Positions 17,582 to 27,461 of a stretch of DNA of 64,000 nt are shown here, piece after piece. Source of the stretch: Spirosoma telluris (lineage in GTDB: Bacteria > Bacteroidota > Bacteroidia > Cytophagales > Spirosomataceae); the NCBI GenBank assembly GCA_003259005.1, contig QLII01000001.1:2248501-2312500 (forward strand), in the 5' to 3' direction. Positions within the stretch are counted from its first letter, which is position 1; each line of letters starts with the position of its first letter. A model generated the notes under the pieces. It had not been told where the DNA came from. It did not search any database and worked only from the letters and a program-made list of their open reading frames with translations. A program made the position numbers and the translations under genes.

Positions 17582-20555
17582 TTAGGCGGGTAAGTACACA
17601 CTAAAAGTAGCTCCTTGCCCTGGCTTACTAACCGCCGTGATGGCCCCACCATGATTGACAACTACCTTTTCACAAATAGCTAACCCAATTCCTGTTCCGG
17701 CAAACTCGTTTTTGCCGTGTAGCCGCTGGAAGACCTGAAAAATACGGTCGGTATACTTCTCTTCAAACCCAATTCCATTATCAGACACGTCAATTCGATA
17801 GTATATCGTTGCCTGCCGGGCCGGTTTGACCGAAATAGGCAAGTCTTCAAGCGATACTTCATCTACTCGAATGTTGATCTGCGGCCTAGCCGAATTAGCC
17901 AACGGCTTTTTAGTACTAAACTTAATCGCATTCGACAGCAGGTTCAAAAAGAGTTGCCCCAATTGCGAGGCATCACCCTGTACTGTTGGCAAATCAGCCA
18001 CCTCAATATGGGCATTAGTCTCGCCAATAGCTACCGATAAATTATCCAGTGCCTCCTCAACAACCTGATTAAGCAGTACAGAATCGGTTGCCGCCTGCCG
18101 GGTTGAAATCCGTGAGAAAGCCAGCAGGTCTTTTATTAGCAACGACATACGGCTCGCGGCCGACTGCATGCGCTCCAGGTATACTAGTTCCTCGCCCAAT
18201 GAAGCCGAGTAGCGAGTCTTTAGCAAGTCACCAAACTGTTGAATCTTGCGTAGGGGCTCCTGCAAATCATGTGAAGCAATGTAGGCAAACTGCTGGAGGT
18301 TCTGATTGGAGCGAGTCAGATGCAGGTTGGCCTCCTCAAGTCCCTTATTCGCTTCAGCTATTTCTTCACTGGCTGCGGCAAGTTCTTCATTAATTGCGGC
18401 TAATTCTTCATTTGTGGCAGCCAACTCTTCGGTGCGCTCCTGAACACGATGTTCTAAGGCTAATTGAGTATTCCGTTGTTCCGTAACATCCTGCGCTGTA
18501 CCCCGAACGATATAGGCTTTACCCTGCTCATTAAAGAAGGCTTTGCCCTGCGCCCGAATGACCCGCTCCCGGCCGGCCTGTCCGGCATCCAGCGTATACT
18601 CAACATCGTAAACTCCGTTAGTTCCCGGTGTAATGGCATGCCTAATGGAGGCCTTAACCAGTGAGCGATCGGCTTCCCGAATAGGACGATAAGCCCGCTC
18701 AATCGTAATGATTTCATCCATTCCTATACCACACCATACCCTCAATCGCTCAGAGTAATCCAGAATACCGGTGGCCAGGTCAATCTGCCAGGTGCCCAAA
18801 TCGGCCAGTTCGACAGCCCCCGTAAGGAGGCCTCGGCCTGTTCGATTTTCTGTCTGGCCAGCACCTGGTCAGTTACTACAGTAGCCAGAACCATTACACC
18901 CGTAATCAGATTATCGGCATTTCTGGTTGGGGTATAAATAAAGTCATAATACACATCGCTCATCTTCCCATTGACTAAAAGCCGGGCGGGTGCAGCGTAG
19001 GCGAAATAGGGATCGCCCGTCGTGTAAACCTGATTAAGTAAGTCCAGAAAAGGTTGTCCTTCCAGTTCCGGTATGGCTTCGCGAAGCGGTTTACCCAGAA
19101 TTGTATCATCTTTACCCCAGGATGCCAGTACGGCTTCATTGGCCGTTTCAACAATCATCTCTTTTCCGCCAAGCCAAGCAATGGCAATCGGTGCCTGTTC
19201 AATAATAGTACGGAAACGAGCCTCACTTTCTTCCAGTTTTCGGCTGGCAATTACTTTCTCGGTTACATCAACGGCAGTAACGAGAATGCTCGCGACCTGG
19301 CCACTTGTATCATGAAGTGGTTTGTAGGTAAAGTCAACGTATATGTCTCTCCACTGGCCATTCAGCTTATGCCTGGCGAGTGCATTAGTGGCCGAATAGG
19401 TCTCTCCGGTCGTAAAAATATCATCCAGAATCTGTAAAAAGGGTTGACCCTCCAATTCTGGAATAGCACCTGCCAACGGCATGCCTATAACCTGTTTATC
19501 CTTTCCCCAGATGTCGATAATAGACTGATTGGCCACCTCGATGATTAACTCCCGACCCGTAAGCAGGCAAGTCGCGACCGACGCTTCTTCAACCAGATGA
19601 CGAAAACGAGCTTCACTGGCCGCAATCTGTTGTCGGCTTCTGACTTGCTGAGTTACATCGGTAGCGACCATCAGAATGCCCGAAATACGCCCGTCGGCTT
19701 CATATTGCGGCTGGTACGTAAGGTCAACATAAATCGTTTCGGACTGGTTGTTACGGACAAGATTTGCAGCAACTTCGGCGGCTATATAAGGCTCACCTGT
19801 GGCCATAACTCCCTGTAGTAGCTTGTCAAACCCCTGCCCTCAAGTTCAGGAAGGGCTTCCAACAAAGGCTTACCGACCAGTTGCTCCGGTTTACGGCCAA
19901 CCAGTTCACCATAGAAAGGGTTAGCCAAACGAAACGTCAGGTCAGGACCCGTAATGATTGCAATAGCTACTGGCGACTGTTCGAACAAGTTCAGGACTTG
20001 CTGCTGAGTTTCCTCCATTTGCTGCCGCGTCAACACCTGTTTAGTCGTCTCGGTGCAGGTCACGAATACACCTGCCGGGTTTCCCGATTCATCACTAACG
20101 GGGCTGTAGCTGAATGTCCAGTAAACATCTTCCAGCTTGCCATTGCGATATATGGGTAGAAACTGGTCTTCGTTCCAGGTAGCTCCATTACCCGAAAGAA
20201 CCTGATCAATCAAAGGCTTAATAAAACTCCATATTTCTGGCCATACCTTAGCACCTGGCTGGCCAAGTGCCCGAGGGTGTTTACCCTCATTACCCAGGCT
20301 AGGGCGATAGGCATCGTTATAAAAACAAATGTGCTGCTCACCCCAGAACAGAAACATAGGGAACTTTGAGTTCAGAATAATGCTCAGCGTTGTGCGGAGA
20401 CTTTGGGGCCAGGTATCGGGTTTTCCAAGAATTGTTTTTGACCAGTCAAAGGATCTTGTCAAGGCCCCCATCTCGCCCCCTCCAGCCAGAAAAGAGTAGT
20501 TTGTATTCGAGTTGCTGGTATTATCTGGATATAAAGGTGAATGGGCAGAGGGCAT
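17582..20555 (-). CDS. Multi-PAS sensor histidine kinase, two frame breaks
   Basis: A sensor kinase of about 991 aa without transmembrane segments, so probably cytoplasmic. The order is a Spirosoma-type PAS (SFDWSKTILGKPDTWPQSL), three similar PAS repeats each ending in a PELEGQ motif, a fifth PAS (GTWQIDLATGILDYSERL), a coiled coil rich in EELAAxNEEL, then HisKA with the phospho-acceptor His in YIASHDLQEPLRKI, and HATPase_c with LFLNLLSNAIKFS, DNGIGF and GTGIGLAICEKVV. Frame breaks lie near 19834-19838 and in the C run 817-821 of the 18 kb block; one base each restores the protein. It lacks a receiver, so a separate regulator must exist. Repeated PAS units suggest internal duplication. The signal is unknown. 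Confidence 0.88.
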
Positions 20556-20793
20556 AGAGTACAGTCGATTGATCGAACAGCATAGATAATTTTGAAGGCG
20601 AAACAGGAATTACATCAATTAGCGAAAGTATTACAATTCGGCTAGAAAAATCAATTAGCAAACCACCTAATTTAATAGGTTCTGTCCGTTTAAAAACGTT
20701 AATTTCGGTTTTACTGTTTAAATCTACTTTTAGTCTTCCGGAGAAATCCCCATTTTTGGGTATTAAATACCTCGCTACTATTATTAATTGACT

Positions 20794-21021
20794 ATGAAAA
20801 ATTACTTGAAAGGTGTTCTGACCGGTGTTGCAGCAGGCATCCTGATTGGCTATCTGACAGCTCCGCACTCAGGCAAAAAAACGCGTAAAAAGATCGTTAA
20901 GGAACTTGATAAACAAGCCAAAGGGTTGGCTGATGGTGTTACGGAGCAATGGGACAAGACCATTTCGATGGCCGATGAGCTCGTTGCCAGTGTAAAAAGT
21001 ATAGTTCCAAAATCGGTTTAG
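20794..21021 (+). CDS. Small YtxH-domain membrane-associated protein
   Basis: A 75-aa protein with one N-terminal hydrophobic glycine-rich helix (YLKGVLTGVAAGILIGYLTAPHSGKKTR) followed by a charged amphipathic tail (ELDKQAKGLADGVTEQWDK). This is the YtxH pattern found in small stress-linked envelope proteins. The start is ATG 20794. The role is not known. It stands alone, divergent from the PAS kinase gene, with a terminator-like hairpin downstream. Confidence 0.8.
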   Translation: MKNYLKGVLTGVAAGILIGYLTAPHSGKKTRKKIVKELDKQAKGLADGVTEQWDKTISMADELVASVKSIVPKSV

Positions 21022-21111
21022 TAAACGAATGGATTGACTTGTTTTCTGATGGGTCATGCATAAGGCTCTAAGAAAGCCCTCTGGCATTTAACTCACTTAA
21101 GGTCATGAACA

Positions 21112-21146
21112 GAAGCCCTGGCCGCTGGTCGGGGCTTCATCTTTTT
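21112..21146 (+). terminator. Probable rho-independent terminator after the YtxH gene
   Basis: GAAGCCC pairs with GGGCTTC around a 13-nt loop, followed closely by TCTTTTTT. It lies about 90 bases after the YtxH stop. Confidence 0.7.
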
Positions 21147-21299
21147 TAACAAATTTTGTAGAGCTTCACTACATAAAATCCTATTCCCCAATTACCTATC
21201 AACTTTCAGCTAACTGCTTGTCGGGCGACAAAAACTGGTCTTGCCTACGGTGGCGTAGAATGTCGCAATTCACCTCTAAATTGCCGTTTATACCCCCTA

Positions 21300-21327
21300 T
21301 TGAAGTCGTTCAGGAATGGTAAATTTG
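21300..21327 (+). promoter_or_regulatory. Bacteroidota-type promoter upstream of DoxX
   Basis: TTG at 21300-21302, a 17-nt spacer and TAAATTTG at 21320-21327 match the TTG/TAnnTTTG promoter pattern of this phylum. It lies about 30 bases before the DoxX start. The interval 21022-21357 otherwise holds only the terminator hairpin. Confidence 0.6.
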
Positions 21328-21357
21328 TATTGTTAATCAACCAAACAACAACTACAC

Positions 21358-21806
21358 ATGACACGTACCCCTTCTAAAAACGAAACGCCTGTAGCTATGA
21401 AAAAGACAAAAATCACGTATTGGATATTAACCGGTTTATTCGCATTTGTCATGCTGGGTTCGGCCATTCCGAATATTATGGTCAATTCAATGTCGGTACA
21501 GGGTTTTAAGGAAATGGGTTATCCCGAGTACATCATTCCGTTTCTGGGTTGGGCAAAACTATTGGGGCGGTGGCCATCCTGGTTCCAGGCTTTCCACGCC
21601 TTAAGGAGTGGGCCTATGCCGGTCTTATGTTCGACCTGTTGGGTGCTACGTATTCCGTCGCAAATAGCGGTAAGAGTCTCGAGAATTGGGCGCCTATTCT
21701 GCTCTTTGTGGCGTTGGGCTTTGGTTCATATATCTTCTACCACAAGAAGCTGAAAGCAATGGCTTCCAATCCTTTAGAAACTGTTCAGGTACGAGAAGCA
21801 GCTTGA
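21358..21806 (+). CDS. DoxX-like small membrane protein, one frame break
   Basis: A four-helix inner-membrane protein of about 149 aa. It opens after a short charged leader with YWILTGLFAFVMLGSAIPNI, followed by GFKEMGYPEYIIPFLGWAKLLGA, a helix around FDLLGATYSVANSG and a last helix with ILLFVALGFGSYIFYHKKL. This is the DoxX-like family layout. The frame breaks at the G run 21564-21567; adding one G joins AKLLGAVAILVPGF. ATG 21358 fits the promoter distance, but ATG 21397 is possible. The function is not established. It precedes an AraC regulator. Confidence 0.8.
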
Positions 21807-21826
21807 TAGTTTTGACTATAAAATAG

Positions 21827-21893
21827 TAACCACAGAGGCACAGAGAAATAGACCATAAAATGGCTATATTATTTCTCTGTGCCTCTGTGGTTA
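21827..21893. repeat. 24-bp perfect inverted repeat, AACCACAGAGGCACAGAG family
   Basis: Arms 21827-21850 and 21870-21893 are exact complements around a 19-nt loop. The sequence is of a type found dispersed in many unrelated bacterial genomes. It lies between the DoxX and AraC genes. Confidence 0.88.
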
Positions 21894-21966
21894 ACCGTAT
21901 GTTTCTACGATTAATCAAACTCCCAATTTCTACCAGACAATGCTTTGAATTCTATAACTTTACCGT

Positions 21967-22869
21967 ATGGTAAAGACGGAGACCCTCGAAGAATTTTACA
22001 AGAAGAAGTTAAACTGGCTACCCGAAAATCTGCAACAGGATATTGGCCACTTTAATGTATTTCGGCTGGAGGATTGCCTGGAGTTGGGTGCCCCTGGCGT
22101 GCAGTACAGTCGCCGGGACTTTTATAAAATCAGCCTGATACGCGGAGAGAATGTATATCACTACGCGGATAAAAGTATTCAGATCAACGGCACAACCCTC
22201 ATGTTTTTCAACCCACAGGTACCCTACACCTGGGAGTCTTTATCGGATGACAAAACAGGCTTCTTCTGCATTTTCACCGAAGCTTTTTTCACCGAAAAAA
22301 TTAGGGGAGGCCTGAACGAGTTGCCTATGTTCATGGCCGGGAGTAAACCAGCGTACATCCTCAATTCTACTCAGGATGAGCAGGTTAGTGCGTTGTACCT
22401 AAAAATGATTGATGAGATCAACGCTGACTATCAGTATAAATATGACTTGCTTCGCAACTATGTAACGGAGCTAATCCATTACGCGCTGAAGATGCAACCC
22501 TCCGAAACCCTGCACCAGCACCCGAATGCAAAATCCCGAATTACGGCTGTTTTCACCGAATTACTTGAACGACAGTTTCCCATCGAGTCGCCTTCCCAGC
22601 GGTTTAAGCTACGCTCGGCCAGTGATTTTGCCCAGCAGCTGTCCATCCATGTTAACCATCTGAACCGGTCCATCCGGGAAACAACCGGCAAAACAACAAC
22701 CGACTACATTGCCGAACGTGTGACTAGCGAAGCTAAAGCACTACTGAAACATACCGACTGGAATATCTCCGAAATCAGCTACAGTCTTGGATTCGATGAA
22801 CCAGCCCATTTCAACTATTTTTTCAAGAAACAGACGCAGCTCACTCCTTCTGCCTTTCGAAATGGTTGA
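21967..22869 (+). CDS. AraC family transcriptional regulator
   Basis: A 300-aa DNA-binding regulator. The N-terminal 170 residues form a cupin-like effector domain (YSRRDFYKISLIRGENVYHYADKS, TLMFFNPQVPYTWE). The C-terminal two helix-turn-helix units include FAQQLSIHVNHLNRSIRETTGKTTTDYI and ISEISYSLGFDEPAHFNYFFKKQTQLTPSAFR, the AraC signature. It lies directly before an SDR gene on the same strand with an 82-base gap, so it probably controls that gene. Such AraC-SDR pairs are common, but the inducer is unknown. Confidence 0.9.
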   Translation: MVKTETLEEFYKKKLNWLPENLQQDIGHFNVFRLEDCLELGAPGVQYSRRDFYKISLIRGENVYHYADKSIQINGTTLMFFNPQVPYTWESLSDDKTGFFCIFTEAFFTEKIRGGLNELPMFMAGSKPAYILNSTQDEQVSALYLKMIDEINADYQYKYDLLRNYVTELIHYALKMQPSETLHQHPNAKSRITAVFTELLERQFPIESPSQRFKLRSASDFAQQLSIHVNHLNRSIRETTGKTTTDYIAERVTSEAKALLKHTDWNISEISYSLGFDEPAHFNYFFKKQTQLTPSAFRNG

Positions 22870-22951
22870 ATTTGGTAAGTATTGGTTTGGATACTGCTAG
22901 CCCCTCCCCTGCTCGCGACGCTACTTTTGCTCCCGTTAAACGAACAAAATT

Positions 22952-23811
22952 ATGGACAGCAAAAAAGTATGGTTCGTCACGGGTGCCTCCAAAGGCCTGG
23001 GACTTTCGTTAGTAAAGCAACTACTGGATCAGGGTTTTAAGGTAGCCGCTACCTCCCGAAACATCGATGATCTTCGCCGGGCCGTCAATTCAAAAAGCGA
23101 TAGCTTTCTACCACTCGCCGTTGATTTAAAAGCCGGAGCCAGCGTTGAACAGTCGATCAAAGCGACAATTGCACACTTCGGACGCATTGATGTGGTCGTT
23201 AACAATGCGGGTTACGGTTTGCTCGGCAGTATTGAAGAACTAAGCGATCAAGAAGCCCGCGAAAATTTTGACGTCAATGTATTTGGCTCGCTGAACGTGA
23301 TCCGGGCTGTAATGCCGCATCTGCGAGAACAGCAATCGGGGCATATTTTTAACATCTCATCGATTGGCGGATTCACGGGTAATTTTCCCGGTTTTGGCAT
23401 CTACTGCGCAACCAAGTTTGCCGTAGAAGGATTGTCGGAATCCCTGGCTGCCGAAGCCAAAGCATTCGGCATCAATGTGACGATTGTTTCGCCCGGCTAT
23501 TTCCGAACTGACTTTCTCACCGCGACCTCAATAGGTGTTCCTTCTCATCCGATTGATGCCTACGAAGCCGTGCGGGCAAGTCAACAGGCACATCAGACCC
23601 AGATCAACGGAAATCAACCCGGAGACCCGAAAAAGCAGTTTTAGCCTTGATCCAGGTGGCGTCAGAAGCAAATCCACCCCTGCATCTATTTCTGGGTCAG
23701 GATGCGTATGATATGGCGCATGCGAAGATCAATGCCGTTACGAATGAACTGGAAAATTGGAAAGCCGTAACGGTTTCAACTGGTTTTGAAGCCGAGCGTG
23801 TTCCTGTTTAG
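22952..23811 (+). CDS. Short-chain dehydrogenase/reductase, one frame break
   Basis: A classical SDR of about 286 aa. It has the dinucleotide motif VTGASKGLG, the structural NNAGYG, the catalytic Ser in NISSIGG and Tyr/Lys in YCATKFAVEG. The frame breaks in the A run 23630-23634; one extra A joins GDPKKAVLALIQVASEANPPLHLFLG and extends the protein to ...ERVPV, which is the usual SDR tail with a dimer contact. The upstream AraC gene is likely its regulator. The substrate is unknown. Confidence 0.87.
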
Positions 23812-23820
23812 TTGATTGGG

Positions 23821-23884
23821 TGTACCCACGGTTTTTAGGCCGTATTAGTAATGCAATAAACACGGCCTAAAGACCGCGGGTACA
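23821..23884. repeat. 23-bp inverted repeat after the SDR gene
   Basis: Arms 23821-23843 and 23862-23884 (TGTACCCACGG...AGGCCGT) pair with about two mismatches around an 18-nt loop. It begins 10 bases after the SDR stop and may end its transcript. Confidence 0.72.
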
Positions 23885-23915
23885 ACACAAATCTTGTTAA
23901 AAATTAGTTTTCTAT

Positions 23916-23931
23916 CTTGCCAAATGACAAG
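23916..23931. promoter_or_regulatory. Palindromic operator candidate upstream of the Crp/Fnr gene
   Basis: CTTGCCAAATGACAAG is a near-palindrome with one mismatched pair. It lies 33 bases before the ATG of the Crp/Fnr regulator. An almost identical site sits at 24543-24558 before the next gene. Crp/Fnr proteins bind dyads of this size, so autoregulation is likely. Confidence 0.65.
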
Positions 23932-23964
23932 TCTGCTTAATTAAGCACAACGTAATTTGGCTTC

Positions 23965-24537
23965 ATGGAAAAGCTTATCAATTATCTGCTACAGTTCGGA
24001 CAACTCAACCCGCACCAAATTGAACTGATTAAAAGTAAGGCAATCACTATAAAATTGGCCCGAGATCACTTCTATTTTGAAGCAGGAAAAGTACAACGTG
24101 AAGTGGCTTTTCTGACCGAAGGCATTATCCGAATCTGCTATTACAACCGCGATGGTGATGAAATTACCAAGTACTTTCTGGACGAGAATAACTTCGTTGT
24201 TGATGTGAATAGTTATACGCTTCAAATTCCGACAGTAGAGTATGCTCAGGCCATCACGAACTGCGAATTGGTCATCATCTCCCGAGAGAATATGCAGGAA
24301 CTATCCATGACAATAATCGGTTGGGATGCCATTATCAACAAAATCACCGTTAAAGGCATGGCGGATAAAGTCAACAGAATCAGCCCAATGTTGGCCGAGG
24401 ACGCGACCGAACGGTATCTGAATTTTATGAAGAAATTCCCGAACCTGGCTCACCGAATTCCCCAACTATACCTGGCTTCATTTTTGGGCATTACCCCTAC
24501 CTCGTTAAGTCGAATTAGACGACAAATCAGCGAATAA
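23965..24537 (+). CDS. Crp/Fnr family transcriptional regulator
   Basis: A 190-aa regulator. The cyclic-nucleotide-binding-like beta-barrel includes FYFEAGKVQREVAFLTEGIIRICYYN and EITKYFLDENNFVVD. A long dimer helix follows, then a C-terminal winged HTH (IPQLYLASFLGITPTSLSRIRRQI). No cysteine cluster for an iron-sulfur centre is present, and the phosphate-binding residues of a true cAMP site are not evident, so the effector is unknown. Matching palindromes lie upstream of it and upstream of the following SDR gene, suggesting a small regulon of both genes. Confidence 0.9.
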   Translation: MEKLINYLLQFGQLNPHQIELIKSKAITIKLARDHFYFEAGKVQREVAFLTEGIIRICYYNRDGDEITKYFLDENNFVVDVNSYTLQIPTVEYAQAITNCELVIISRENMQELSMTIIGWDAIINKITVKGMADKVNRISPMLAEDATERYLNFMKKFPNLAHRIPQLYLASFLGITPTSLSRIRRQISE

Positions 24538-24542
24538 TGCTT

Positions 24543-24558
24543 CTTGCCAAATGGCAAG
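24543..24558. promoter_or_regulatory. Palindromic operator candidate upstream of the second SDR
   Basis: CTTGCCAAATGGCAAG has perfect 7-bp half sites around AA. It differs at one base from the site at 23916-23931 and lies 51 bases before the SDR start, just after the stop of the Crp/Fnr gene. Confidence 0.68.
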
Positions 24559-24609
24559 TTTCGTCCCGAAGAGGTTTCTGAACTTTGCAATGTCATTAAA
24601 AATCAACGT

Positions 24610-25545
24610 ATGCAAACGATCATCATCACCGGGGCAACTAGCGGTATTGGGTATGAATGCGCCCTAGAGTTAGCCAGAATGGCTCCTGATAAACAGATTA
24701 TTATTCCCTGTCGAAACCTACAGTCGGGGCAAAAAATCGTTCAACAGATACAGCAACACACGCGTCACCAACACGTCATCTGTATGCCGCTGGATTTGGA
24801 ATCTCTTCAATCCGTTCGTGAATTTGTTCAGTTATTTTCAGAACAGCCTCATCGCGAGCTGGTTGCTTTATTGAATAATGCAGGCATTCAGCATGCTGAC
24901 GAAACCCGATCTACCAAAGACGGGTTTGAGGCTACGTTTGGGGTCAATCATCTGGCCCCCTTTTATCTGACTTTGCTGCTTTTACCCTTTATGAGCGCCG
25001 GAAGTAGCATTACATTCACTGCCAGTGGTACGCACGATCCGAAACAGACAACAGGGATGCCTGCTCCTGTTTATACCAATGCTGAGCAGTTGGCCTATCC
25101 AGAAAAAATGGACGAAAGCCCTGTGGCGGTTGGTCAAAAACGATATACGACCTCGAAGCTTTGTAATGTTCTGACAACGTATTCGTTGCAAAAACGGATA
25201 GAGAAACTCAACATCCGGGTCAATGCCTTCGACCCAGGTTTTGTTCCCGGCACGGGCTTAGCCCGAAGCTATTCCCCGTTTTTGAAGTTCATTTCCAATT
25301 ACATTTTCAAACTACTGATTCTGCTTCACCCTAACGTGCATACGGCTCGACAATCGGGAAAAAGCCTGGCAAACCTGGCCTATGGAGATACCTATAAAGT
25401 GTATACAGGGAAGTATTTTGAAGGAAAAAAAGAGATACTGTCTTCGGAAGATTCTTACCGGCAGGATTTACAGAAAGACCTTTGGGAAACGTCGCTAAAA
25501 CTAATCGGCATAAAACCAGAACAGACATCGATTTCTCTGCAATAG
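24610..25545 (+). CDS. SDR family oxidoreductase (retinol-dehydrogenase/POR-like)
   Basis: A 311-aa SDR. It has IIITGATSGIG (NADP site), the CRN that follows strand 2 as in retinol-dehydrogenase-like SDRs, LLNNAGIQ, FGVNHLAPFYLT, the serine region TFTASGTHD and the catalytic pair in YTTSK. The start at ATG 24610 puts the Rossmann motif at the N-terminus; upstream in-frame sequence overlaps the operator. A palindrome like that before the Crp/Fnr gene suggests control by that regulator. The substrate is unknown. Confidence 0.87.
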   Translation: MQTIIITGATSGIGYECALELARMAPDKQIIIPCRNLQSGQKIVQQIQQHTRHQHVICMPLDLESLQSVREFVQLFSEQPHRELVALLNNAGIQHADETRSTKDGFEATFGVNHLAPFYLTLLLLPFMSAGSSITFTASGTHDPKQTTGMPAPVYTNAEQLAYPEKMDESPVAVGQKRYTTSKLCNVLTTYSLQKRIEKLNIRVNAFDPGFVPGTGLARSYSPFLKFISNYIFKLLILLHPNVHTARQSGKSLANLAYGDTYKVYTGKYFEGKKEILSSEDSYRQDLQKDLWETSLKLIGIKPEQTSISLQ

Positions 25546-25669
25546 CCCTTTTACTGAAGAACTTATGAGTTTATAGGTGAATGGCCCAGAAAAAATCAGC
25601 CCTGCTCACGTTGGTAGCAACTACACAAGGTAAGCAGGGTGAATGCAATCTTTTTAACTCTAACCTAAC

Positions 25670-27445
25670 TTACTTCAACGGATCAAAGGCTCCACCCCAG
25701 GTATTGTTCTGAATCAATTTGGGGTTGTTGTCGATAGCTGTTTGAGGTATGGCAAAGAAGTAATACTCTGGTTTCCAGGCAATATCATACTTAGTATCGA
25801 GTTGTTTGAACGCGATGGTAAAGTAGTCCGTATACGCCTTATCCAGACTCACATTATCGCGGGTCGTCGCAAAATCAGCGGGAACACCCGTTGTTTTCAG
25901 GTTGATCGTAACACCCGTTCTCCGTTTGCCATTCAGCGTTTTTTCAATCAGTTTCCAGCGACGTAAATCCCAGAACCGCTTGCCTTCAAACGCGAATTCA
26001 ATTTGGCGTTCGTACAAAATCGCATCAAACAGTTCAGCGCGGGTCATGTTGGCTTTCAGACCATATAAACCGTCGGTCCCCGCTTCAATACCAGCCCGTT
26101 TGCGAATGGCCTTCAATTGCGTATAGGCTTCATCCAGTTGGTTGATACCTACCGCACTTTCGGCCAGATTCAGCATCACTTCGGCAAACCGAATTTCGAT
26201 CCAGTCCGTACCCGAATATTGAGCATCGCCCGCACCGACCGTTGGGTTGATGGCTTTCCGTGTATAGAATCCGGTGTTGCTTGCTTTCGATTCGATGGTT
26301 TTTCCGCCTACGAAATAAGTCCAGACTTTATAGGCTGTGTTTCCATTGAGCGGCCAGGTTGCGCCATTGTAAGCAATCGTTTTATCGAAACGGGGGTCGC
26401 GATTTTTGAAGAACAACTGATCCGAGTACGTGTATTTTGTTGACTCACCTGCTTTCTTGCCATCCAGCATTGGAAAAGCTTTCACCATCTCCCATGATGG
26501 CTGATTCGAACCGCCACCCGTTCCGGTATAGGATGGACGGGTACTGTTGTCATAGCCATTGTTCTTTTTCGTCTGATCGCCCGTTGCCGTGTTATAGCCG
26601 GTGATGAAAACCGCTTCAGGGTTATTAACCTCCTGAAACCACAATTGATCGAAGGACGCGTGCAGACCAAATCCATTCGCGGTCAGCAGATCGTAGGCCT
26701 GTTTGTTGGCCGTATAGGCCGTTTGCCATTTTGTTTGATCGTCCGTTGGGTTGAATTGTGGACTGGCTGCATACAACAGGACCCGCCCTTTCAAGGCAGC
26801 GGCTGCCCCTTTCGTAATCCGTCCCCAATCAGTCGAAGCTGACCAGCGCCCTGGTACCGATGCCATCGCTGAATCAAGATCACTAACGATCTGGGCAAAG
26901 CATTCAGCCGTGGTATTTCTTGGCAAAAAAGCAAGTTGCTTGGCTTCCACACCAACTGCGGCTAATGGACTCAACACGAGCGGAACACCCCCATATAAAC
27001 GCACCAGATCGAAGTAACGCCAGGCCCGAAAAAATTGTGCCTGAGCCCGGAGTTTGTTTTTCGTAAACTGAGGCAGCGTGCCCGCGTTTACATCACTCAA
27101 AAACATATTGATGACCCGAATCTTACCGTAGTTATTGGTGGCGTCAAGCTTCGTACCAAAATCACCGATCTCGTTGATAAGCAGCGACCCCTGCAACAGT
27201 TTGCTATCGGCATACGATTCGTCTGACAGGCCGCTTAATCCCGTAGGCTCCGGCCCTAACGAACCGATGGGGACCGGTAAGTTCTGATCGTAGATGTAAT
27301 CCAGATTCAGTTGGGTAAGCGTCGAATCTTTAAAGATCAGCGTACCACTGGTCGAACTCAGATCGGTTTTATCGAGCACCTCCATACAGCTTGTCAGCGC
27401 AAGCGTTGAGAAAAGGGCGACGAGTACTTTATAGGAGAGTTTCAT
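25670..27445 (-). CDS. SusD/RagB-type glycan-binding lipoprotein
   Basis: A complete SusD-like surface lipoprotein of 591 aa. The start at ATG 27445 gives MKLSYKVLVALFSTLALTSC, a lipoprotein signal with cysteine at residue 20. Family segments follow: AQAQFFRAWRYFDLVRLYGGVPLVL (the RagB helix), TKGAAAALKGRVLLYAASPQFNP, WIEIRFAEVMLNLAESAVG, and the tail ERQIEFAFEGKRFWDLRRW with YYFFAIPQTAIDNNPKLIQNN. No frame break occurs. It follows the SusC gene with 16 bases between on the same strand, as in a standard SusCD pair. Confidence 0.94.
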   Translation of the reverse strand: MKLSYKVLVALFSTLALTSCMEVLDKTDLSSTSGTLIFKDSTLTQLNLDYIYDQNLPVPIGSLGPEPTGLSGLSDESYADSKLLQGSLLINEIGDFGTKLDATNNYGKIRVINMFLSDVNAGTLPQFTKNKLRAQAQFFRAWRYFDLVRLYGGVPLVLSPLAAVGVEAKQLAFLPRNTTAECFAQIVSDLDSAMASVPGRWSASTDWGRITKGAAAALKGRVLLYAASPQFNPTDDQTKWQTAYTANKQAYDLLTANGFGLHASFDQLWFQEVNNPEAVFITGYNTATGDQTKKNNGYDNSTRPSYTGTGGGSNQPSWEMVKAFPMLDGKKAGESTKYTYSDQLFFKNRDPRFDKTIAYNGATWPLNGNTAYKVWTYFVGGKTIESKASNTGFYTRKAINPTVGAGDAQYSGTDWIEIRFAEVMLNLAESAVGINQLDEAYTQLKAIRKRAGIEAGTDGLYGLKANMTRAELFDAILYERQIEFAFEGKRFWDLRRWKLIEKTLNGKRRTGVTINLKTTGVPADFATTRDNVSLDKAYTDYFTIAFKQLDTKYDIAWKPEYYFFAIPQTAIDNNPKLIQNNTWGGAFDPLK

Positions 27446-27461
27446 TGTATCTGAGAGAATT

